Source of the DNA: Kordia sp050633145
GTDB taxonomy: Bacteria > Bacteroidota > Bacteroidia > Flavobacteriales > Flavobacteriaceae
DNA: 64,000 nucleotides
NCBI RefSeq assembly: GCF_050633145.1
Contig: NZ_JBOEFY010000015.1
Span: 1 to 64,000 of the forward strand
Reading direction: 5' to 3'
Position 1 is the stretch's first letter. Every line of letters starts with the position of its first letter. The notes under the pieces were generated by a model, which had not been told where the DNA came from, ran no database searches, and saw only the letters and a list, made by a program, of their open reading frames with translations. Shown here piece after piece: positions 58,513-64,000 of the stretch. The position numbers were made by a program, and so were the translations under genes.

Positions 58513-58723
58513 AAGGTTTAAAATTAATTAGTTAGATCATCAATTTAGTTGGATTTTATCAATAAAAACAGAGCTCGCAACTCAAATTCTTAAATTTGAG
58601 TAATCAGTATTTACTAAAAATGCTACTATAAAAGCACATTCAATGCAATATTATCAATAAAAAGGAGTTCTTTTTGAGATGTTAAAAAAACGAAGATTGA
58701 TATCTTTAAAAGTTTGTTAATCC

Positions 58724-58755
58724 TTGTAAAAACCATATCATTTTTAATACTTTTG
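58724..58755 (+). promoter_or_regulatory. Promoter of the OmpA-family gene
   Basis: TTG at 58724-58726, 21 bases, then TACTTTTG at 58748-58755, an exact TAnnTTTG -7 element. The start codon is 46 bases downstream. Confidence 0.6.
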
Positions 58756-58801
58756 GTTAAAATTTTGAAAAAACCGTTTTAATTATATAAAATACAGATT
58801 T

Positions 58802-59662
58802 ATGAAGAAGATTCTTTTATTGGCAGCTACGGCTTCTATTGTATTATCCTCTTGTGTTTCCAAAAAAGATTTTGCTGATTTGGAAGCAAAACATCAGGAG
58901 ACAAAAGATTTATTAAATTCTGCTACTGTCAAGTTAAACGCTTGTTTGGAAGAGAAAGCCTCTGCTACGGCTAAAGCGGATGCATTAGAAGATCGTGTAG
59001 CAGATTTGAAGAAGACAAACAATGATTTGATTGAAAACACCAAAGAAATGACTGTTTTAACAGCAAAAGGTGCTGACAATCTAGAAAAGTCTTTGGAGAG
59101 TATGAAAGAGAAAGATTTGAAGATTACACGTTTACAAGATGCTATCAATAAAAAAGATAGTGTAACGTTAGCCATTGTTTCTAGCTTGAAGAAAGCCGTT
59201 GGTATCGATGATCCAGATATTGAAGTAAATGTTGAAAAGGGAGTTGTATTTATCTCTATTGCTGATAAATTATTATTTAAAAGCGGAAGCTATAATGTAA
59301 CTTCTAAAGCGAAAGAAGTTTTAGGAAAAGTAGCGAAAGTAGTTAACAGCAAGCCAGATTTTGAGTGCATGGTAGAAGGTCATACTGATAATGTTCCTTA
59401 TAATAAAGGTGTGTTGATTGATAACTGGGATTTAAGTGTAAAACGTTCTACATCTATTATTAGAGTATTGCAAGAATTAGGCGTAAATCCAGGACAGTTA
59501 ATTGCAGCTGGAAGAAGTCATTATGTGCCATTGGTGGAAAATGATACTGCTGAAAATAGAGGAATTAACAGACGAACACGTATTGTAGTCTTGCCAAAGA
59601 TTGATCAATTCTACGAGATGATTGAAAATGAAATGAAAAACCTATCTACGGAAGGAAAATAA
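58802..59662 (+). CDS. OmpA-family peptidoglycan-binding lipoprotein
   Basis: 286 residues. Lipoprotein signal LLLAATASIVLSSCVS with Cys18. Residues 22-120 are a coiled-coil (ADLEAKHQETKDLLNS, 'KADALEDRVADLKKTNNDL'). Residues 165-275 form an OmpA C-terminal domain: 'LLFKSGSYNVTSKAKEVLGKVA', 'MVEGHTDNVPY', 'WDLSVKRSTSIIRVLQELG', 'RGINRRTRIVVLPK'. It should bind peptidoglycan and hold the outer membrane to the wall. A good promoter (58724) and terminator (59685) bracket it, so it is its own transcript. Confidence 0.9.
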   Translation: MKKILLLAATASIVLSSCVSKKDFADLEAKHQETKDLLNSATVKLNACLEEKASATAKADALEDRVADLKKTNNDLIENTKEMTVLTAKGADNLEKSLESMKEKDLKITRLQDAINKKDSVTLAIVSSLKKAVGIDDPDIEVNVEKGVVFISIADKLLFKSGSYNVTSKAKEVLGKVAKVVNSKPDFECMVEGHTDNVPYNKGVLIDNWDLSVKRSTSIIRVLQELGVNPGQLIAAGRSHYVPLVENDTAENRGINRRTRIVVLPKIDQFYEMIENEMKNLSTEGK

Positions 59663-59684
59663 TATAGTTTTAGGCAACTAAATG

Positions 59685-59719
59685 AAAAAGCGTTCAATAG
59701 TGCATTGAACGCTTTTTTT
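59685..59719 (+). terminator. Terminator after the OmpA-family gene
   Basis: Stem AAAAAGCGTTCAAT / ATTGAACGCTTTTT with a five-base loop and a T run. Confidence 0.85.
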
Positions 59720-59721
59720 GT

Positions 59722-59877
59722 TTAAGAATTATTACTTTCTCTATATTTTTCAGCATCAAGTTTACTGTTTTCAAACAATTCTATAAAATAAGACGATTCA
59801 AAATTCATCTCTTCTACAGCAATTAAGTTTGTACGACTTTCAGCTATATACGCTAAGAATTCGATCGCAGTTAAAAA
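59722..59877 (-). pseudogene. Short open frame without start, possible gene-end remnant
   Basis: The minus strand is open for about 51 codons before the TAA at 59722, ending '...VEEMNFESSYFIELFENSKLDAEKYRESNNS'. An in-frame stop bounds it upstream at about 59878. There is one internal ATG only 28 codons from the end. Codon use looks like coding sequence. It lies between the OmpA-family gene and a precursor gene, and could be the C-terminal scrap of a lost gene. Confidence 0.35.
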
Positions 59878-59924
59878 TTAAATATAACTATGAAGTTATA
59901 GCTAACTCACGTTATTTAAAAATT

Positions 59925-60146
59925 TTAACATGCAGTTACACCAACCATACACATCGAATGATGCACTGAAACACAAGCTACACAGGTTTGCTCATTAGTA
60001 TTGCAATTTACTTGTGTTGGATTTGTATTATCGCTTGGGTCTAATCCAGAATCACTAGTTGTCTCTGTTTTTCCTATACCACCAGTTAAGTTAAATTGGT
60101 TTAACTTTGAGATTTGTTCTTTCTTAAATAAAAGTTTCTTTTTCAT
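59925..60146 (-). CDS. RiPP-like precursor peptide, divergent leader, five-Cys core
   Basis: 73 residues. Leader MKKKLLFKKEQISKLNQFNL, then TGG with the GG at 22-23. It keeps the pattern of basic start, K.qIs.L and GG but lacks the LxLNK block of the others. The core is Asn/Thr/Ser-rich before five Cys in the last 26 residues (CNTNEQTCVACVS and so on). It lies 135 bases downstream of the TPR-AraC regulator on the same strand, so co-transcription is possible. Confidence 0.7.
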   Translation of the reverse strand: MKKKLLFKKEQISKLNQFNLTGGIGKTETTSDSGLDPSDNTNPTQVNCNTNEQTCVACVSVHHSMCMVGVTAC

Positions 60147-60281
60147 AATAATACAGTTTTTAAAATTCTAATAGATTCTTCAGCAATAGTTAAAATCAGA
60201 CTATTCACTATTGCCTCAAATATAAAAGAATACAAAAATACTTTATGAAACACATTGCGTCAATTTATAAATAAGCCCCAA

Positions 60282-61982
60282 CTAATTGCCTTGACTATCT
60301 ATTTTATTTAAGTTTTTAATAAAAGTTGAAGGATATATATTCGTAACTTTCTTAAATGCTCTTGAAAAAGGTTTTGCATTTTTAAAACCACATTCTTTAG
60401 CAATAAATTCAATTGTGTACGCTCTAAAACGGGTGTCTTCTTTAAGTCGTTTTACCGAGTACTGGATACGCAATTTATTTATATAGGTTGTATAGGATTG
60501 ATTTTTATATACATTTATTATATTAGAAAGATAAGCTGTATTTGTGTTAAGTTCTTTTGCCAAGAAAGATAATGTACAATTTTGTTCTATATATAAATGA
60601 TCTCTTTCAAATTTTTCTAGAGCATCCAGAATTTGCTGAGTTTGTTCTTCAGGAATTGCTTTTTTTACGGGATTAGAATTATTTTCTTTTGTTTCATTAA
60701 GAAGCTTTTGAAAGGAAGCATTATTCTTTTGTTCTCGTCTTCTAAAAAATAAATATCCCAAAATAAGTGATACAATTAGTACTAAAGAAAAAATATACCA
60801 AGCCGTTTTCTTCTTGGAGGTATTTTCTAAAGTCTTTTCTAATTTCTGGATCCTTTTTTCAAGTTTGGGTAGCGTATACTTCTGATCTATGGATCCTTTG
60901 ATTTTTTCATTACCTGAATAGAGTTGCTCAGTATATACAACTGCTAACTTTGCATATTTTACAGCATTTATTAAATCTCCTTTTTGTTCATAGCACTCTG
61001 ACAAAAGTGAATACGTAGAAGGTTGGTTTAACTTTTTTGAAGAATCCTTAAAAAATGGTTCGCTTTTTTTGATATAATAGATGGCGCTATCAGCTTGTTT
61101 TAATCTTAAAAATACTTTTCCCTTGTAAAAATAATTACCTTGAAATATTTTTTTAACATTTATTACTTCATTAGCTTTTAACGAATTATTAAAATGAGTC
61201 AGCGCTGTTGCATAATTTTCTTTTATAAAAGAAGAAATCCCTAATGACTGTTCAAGATATGCAATTGTGTTTTGATCCTTTTCTTGAATTGCCAGTTGAA
61301 GTCCTTTTTGCCTGAAAAAATAAGAAGAATCTAGCAATGCTTTTTGTTCTTTATAAAACGAATGTTTACGTAAATATGCATTTCCCAAACTTTTTAAAAT
61401 CCCAATTCTTAAATTATAAGAAACAGCCGCTACTTCAATCTTTTTATACAATAAATTAAATGTTTTTAAAGCTTTATCTAGCTCTCCCAACGTATAATAC
61501 AGTGCTGCAATTTTATGTTCAATTTTTATAATTAAAATTTTATCTTGTTTATCTTCTGCAATTGATAAAGCTTTCAAATAATAAGATAAGGCTTTGTCAA
61601 AATCTCTTTTAATATAATAATAATAATATCCTTTTTTCTCATAAACGTATGCTAGCTCAATACTTTCTTCATTCTTTACCATATCGTAAACTGACTCTAT
61701 ATATGAAAATGCTTTTTCTTCAGTTCCGTATAAAATTTCATGATGACACATTTTTAGATAAACAGTAATTTTCTCTTTTCTATTGTTCGCTTTTGAGTAT
61801 AGCTTATCCAGATATATTTTAGCAATCGTAGAGTTTGTATTTCGAATAGACTCGTATTTATTGGCTAACTGTTTAAATGAATACTTTGCCAGACTATCAG
61901 ATTCAATTTGTGTCGTTGTTTGACTATAACAAAACAATGGAATTAAAATGTATATGAACAATAAAAAAACAGCATTTTTCAT
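60282..61982 (-). CDS. TPR-repeat membrane regulator with AraC-type HTH
   Basis: 566 residues. Signal/anchor at 1-22 (NAVFLLFIYILIPLFCYSQ). Residues about 60-385 form TPR-like helical hairpins ('ALSYYLKALSIAEDKQDKILIIK', 'ALTHFNNSLKANEVIN', 'GDLINAVKYAKLAVVYTEQ'). A transmembrane helix sits near 390-410 (AWYIFSLVLIVSLILGYLFF). Residues about 455-560 are an AraC HTH ('CTLSFLAKELNTNTAYLSNII', 'IAKECGFKNAKPFSRAFKK'). A sensor of periplasmic protein or peptide signals that regulates in the cytoplasm (inference from domain order). A Cys-rich precursor gene follows at 60146. Confidence 0.85.
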   Translation of the reverse strand: MKNAVFLLFIYILIPLFCYSQTTTQIESDSLAKYSFKQLANKYESIRNTNSTIAKIYLDKLYSKANNRKEKITVYLKMCHHEILYGTEEKAFSYIESVYDMVKNEESIELAYVYEKKGYYYYYIKRDFDKALSYYLKALSIAEDKQDKILIIKIEHKIAALYYTLGELDKALKTFNLLYKKIEVAAVSYNLRIGILKSLGNAYLRKHSFYKEQKALLDSSYFFRQKGLQLAIQEKDQNTIAYLEQSLGISSFIKENYATALTHFNNSLKANEVINVKKIFQGNYFYKGKVFLRLKQADSAIYYIKKSEPFFKDSSKKLNQPSTYSLLSECYEQKGDLINAVKYAKLAVVYTEQLYSGNEKIKGSIDQKYTLPKLEKRIQKLEKTLENTSKKKTAWYIFSLVLIVSLILGYLFFRRREQKNNASFQKLLNETKENNSNPVKKAIPEEQTQQILDALEKFERDHLYIEQNCTLSFLAKELNTNTAYLSNIINVYKNQSYTTYINKLRIQYSVKRLKEDTRFRAYTIEFIAKECGFKNAKPFSRAFKKVTNIYPSTFIKNLNKIDSQGN

Positions 61983-62272
61983 TTGAGAAGAAAATTTAGA
62001 AATAAGTATAAACTATGAACGTATTTCATAAAAATAAGTACATTTTTAAACATATTTTATTTTGAAACATTTTTTGTGATTTAAAAATAATTTAAATCAA
62101 TTTCTTACATAAATGAATACAGAAGGAATCATACTTAGTAAAGAAGATAAATTTGAAACTTTATACTACCCTTCTTTTAATGTGCCTTTTTATAAAAGGG
62201 AATAACCTTGTCTTTTGATTCTCATATTTTTAATTTTCATTTGTATGGTAATTAATTTAAAATCATATAATT

Positions 62273-62530
62273 ATGAAAAAAAAGAAATTAAATCACCGCG
62301 GATTAAGATTAAACAAAAACACGGTATCTAGTCTTGAATCAGAAAATGTAAAAGGAGGAACTGTTGCTAGTCTTTTTAGGGATAGAGCTGGAAATTGTTA
62401 TGCAAGTGTAACTACTTGTCCACATGAAACTCAACCAGAAACTGCATGTCAATGTCCGCCACCGCCAACAAATTTTTCAGATTGTGGAGGAAATTGTGCC
62501 TGTGAAACTAATGGAATGTGGTCTTGCTAA
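62273..62530 (+). CDS. RiPP-like precursor peptide, eight-Cys core
   Basis: 85 residues. Leader MKKKKLNHRGLRLNKNTVSS then LESENVKGG with the GG at 28-29. The core (30-85) holds eight Cys and a PPPP run, recalling the PPPPP run of the precursor at 32016. Same leader family. Single transcript with a strong terminator at 62559. It is divergent from the TPR-AraC regulator. Confidence 0.75.
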   Translation: MKKKKLNHRGLRLNKNTVSSLESENVKGGTVASLFRDRAGNCYASVTTCPHETQPETACQCPPPPTNFSDCGGNCACETNGMWSC

Positions 62531-62558
62531 AATATTGAAAAACCATATACACTTTTAG

Positions 62559-62590
62559 CTTGTGTAAGTTTGAAACTTACACAAGTTTTT
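62559..62590 (+). terminator. Terminator after the 62.3-kb precursor gene
   Basis: Perfect 13-bp stem CTTGTGTAAGTTT-G-AAACTTACACAAG (62559-62585) followed by TTTTT. The symmetry gives a one-base loop in the drawn form; a slightly opened loop would form in practice. Confidence 0.8.
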
Positions 62591-62651
62591 AGGTTTTGTA
62601 TATCATATAAATTCAAACAATAAAATCTTCTACTTCTTACGTCGAATCACA

Positions 62652-64000
62652 TTACACCGAAATACTCTGCGGATGTTGAATGCGATTCTCCGGATCGAGT
62701 TGCTTTTTGATTGCTTTCAATTCTGGAAGATACTTCCCGTAATACGCCGTTTCAAAATCTTTAAAATTAATGTCAGGATAATTACGATAATGCGCACGAA
62801 TTCCATGTTTATAGAAACGGTCTTGCACTACTTTGAATGCTGCTAACCTACTTGCTTCTTGCGATGGTTTATCCCAATATGACTGTAATTCTGATAAATA
62901 CGGATAACTTCTATGTGGAAACACAGAACGTTTCTCTGCAGCAGTTGAATTGATGTTTCCGCCAAGCGTATTCACTTGATAAATTAATCCTCTAGAAGAA
63001 ATCACTTTAGAAATTACATCGTCAATACAACCTTCAATTTCAGTGAAATCTTTGTACAATCCTGCGCAAGCATTTTTAAAATACAAAGGATGTTGTACAC
63101 CATAAAAAGTCTTTAAAGCTTTTGCTAATGGACGTTTGCTTCCTATCGTAGCTTTGTCTGAAATTGCTTTGAGTGCGTTATACATTTCCATTACACCTTT
63201 ATTATCATTCGAATAATTAGTGATCAGAATTGTCAACGTTTTTCCATTCAACACAAATGCTGCAAAGGCTGTATTTGGTAATTTTTTTGTGTATTGAAAC
63301 CATGTTTTTAATAATTCTTTCGCTCTATCAGTTGTCAATTTGTACGCTTTGCAACGATACGCTTGGAAAAAACTTGGTGCTTGATAAGTTCTAAATTTCA
63401 TCTTGGTGACAATACCAAAGTTTCCATTTCCGCCACCTTTACATGCCTTTAATATTGCCGAAGTGCCACTTTCGTGATGAATGTTTCCTTTTCCATCTAC
63501 CAAAGTAATAGATTGCAAACTATCGCAAGTTAGACCATATTTACGGCTAAAAAAACCGTATCCTCCACCAAGTGTCAAACCTGCAATTCCGACTGTAGCA
63601 CATGAGCCTGAAGGCAAAATTCGTTGTTTTGGCAACATTTCATTGTACAATTCTTTTAACACACAACCAGTTCCTACTGTCAAACTATGATCTGGCGCCC
63701 ACTCCATTTTTTTCATGGCAGAAACATCTACGACCAATCCATCGTTGGTACTTGAAAAACCTTCAAAGCTATGTCCGCCACTTTTTACAACTATTTTCAA
63801 GTTTTTAAAATTGGCAAATTTCACAGCATCTACCACGCCTTGCGTGTTAAAACATTGTGCAATATACGTTGGCGATTGTTGAAATCTTTTATTAAATCGA
63901 ATGGCTAAATCTTGGTATTCAGCATCTGCCTTTTGGTAGAGTTTTATATTTTCTGGAAGCAATTCTGGCATAGTCGGAGTTGCTTCTTTTGATGTATCTG
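62652..64000 (-). CDS. BBE-type FAD-linked oxidoreductase, N-terminus cut by the window edge
   Basis: The minus frame is open from the TAA-side stop at 62652 past the ATG at 63971 to the window edge (upstream codons TSKEATPT), so the true start probably lies outside. 439 residues from that ATG. The berberine-bridge-enzyme plan is clear: FAD-binding KSGGHSFEG, where the His can hold FAD covalently, GSCATVGIAGLTLGGGYG with the second covalent-FAD Cys, and 'CKGGGNGNFGIVTKMKF'. The C-terminus 'YYGKYLPELKAIKKQLDPENRI' matches the family's end. It oxidises sugars or other small molecules with O2 (family knowledge); substrate unknown. Single gene. Confidence 0.85.
   Translation of the reverse strand, partial: DTSKEATPTMPELLPENIKLYQKADAEYQDLAIRFNKRFQQSPTYIAQCFNTQGVVDAVKFANFKNLKIVVKSGGHSFEGFSSTNDGLVVDVSAMKKMEWAPDHSLTVGTGCVLKELYNEMLPKQRILPSGSCATVGIAGLTLGGGYGFFSRKYGLTCDSLQSITLVDGKGNIHHESGTSAILKACKGGGNGNFGIVTKMKFRTYQAPSFFQAYRCKAYKLTTDRAKELLKTWFQYTKKLPNTAFAAFVLNGKTLTILITNYSNDNKGVMEMYNALKAISDKATIGSKRPLAKALKTFYGVQHPLYFKNACAGLYKDFTEIEGCIDDVISKVISSRGLIYQVNTLGGNINSTAAEKRSVFPHRSYPYLSELQSYWDKPSQEASRLAAFKVVQDRFYKHGIRAHYRNYPDINFKDFETAYYGKYLPELKAIKKQLDPENRIQHPQSISV

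Noticed and set aside
32016..62530. Complete lanthipeptide cluster
   Set aside because: Leaders match, but no LanB, LanC, LanM, radical-SAM or C39 exporter gene was found in the window.
1..64000. tRNA, rRNA, tmRNA genes or insertion sequences
   Set aside because: No cloverleaf-like sequence, conserved rRNA stretch or transposase frame was noticed; absence by eye is weak evidence.

Overview
The window reads as chromosomal DNA of a marine-type Flavobacteriaceae bacterium (Bacteroidota), most like Kordia or a close relative; I cannot confirm the genus without a database. Signs for this are the AT-rich base composition, promoters of the Bacteroidota type (TTG then TAnnTTTG), a type IX secretion sorting domain, fused E1 alpha/beta branched-chain 2-oxoacid dehydrogenase, DUF5777 and BNR-repeat outer-envelope proteins, and small 'KKL.L.K..IS.L....GG' leader peptides. 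No rRNA, tRNA, CRISPR array or transposase was seen.

Layout. 0-4 kb: the N-terminal part of a secreted lamin-tail-like protein running off the left edge, a 42-bp tandem repeat array, then orphan accessory genes (membrane protein, NERD nuclease-like protein, DinB-like protein). 4-16.4 kb: secreted hydrolases (esterase-like lipoprotein, BNR-repeat protein, S15 peptidase, beta-lactamase-fold serine hydrolase), a SulP anion transporter and small unknowns. 16.6-19.8 kb: an accessory patch of small orphan genes separated by repeated intergenic elements. 19.8-23.1 kb: a DUF5777/YceI/OB-fold operon divergent from a membrane-anchored LytTR regulator. 23.2-31.9 kb: LOG-family protein, T9SS-sorted phosphoesterase, an M1-like pseudopeptidase fused to a beta-barrel, a methyltransferase and the fused BCKDH E1. 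32-40.6 kb: RiPP-like precursors, DUF1853, a zincin, AraC regulator, dihaem peroxidase, trypsin-like lipoprotein, ATP-grasp enzyme. 40.6-45.8 kb: a DUF4157 plus cysteine-peptidase putative toxin with a possible immunity gene, then a Septu-like defence pair (HNH-AAA ATPase fusion plus stand-alone HNH nuclease). 46.2-47.7 kb: holA and its usual HsdR_N-like neighbour. 47.8-56.1 kb: a minus-strand run of eight genes that looks like a redox-sensing system. 56.4-64 kb: glycosyltransferase, OmpA-like lipoprotein, TPR-AraC regulator, three more RiPP-like precursors and a BBE-type flavoenzyme at the right edge.

Two loci stand out. (1) 47755-56147: a Crp/Fnr-type regulator, a Rieske-glutamate-synthase-like fusion, a structured RNA-like element, a small membrane protein, a [2Fe-2S]-ferredoxin-class III cyclase fusion, a Rieske-ThDP enzyme fusion, OsmC, a K+ channel and a CPA1 antiporter. 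Three proteins each carry an N-terminal iron-sulfur domain on an unrelated output domain, and the cyclase/CNB-regulator pair suggests cyclic-nucleotide signalling tied to redox state and ion flux (inference). (2) 42488-45756: a Septu-like anti-phage pair in which the ATPase carries its own HNH-like domain that has lost catalytic residues, while a second, intact HNH protein overlaps it by 4 bp.

Five small Cys-rich precursors with GG-type leaders (32.0, 37.2, 58.4, 60.0, 62.4 kb) lie scattered with no recognisable modification enzyme in the window. Several dispersed repeat families and two duplicated gene-tail fragments point to frequent recombination in the intergenic regions. All functions are read from sequence motifs alone.
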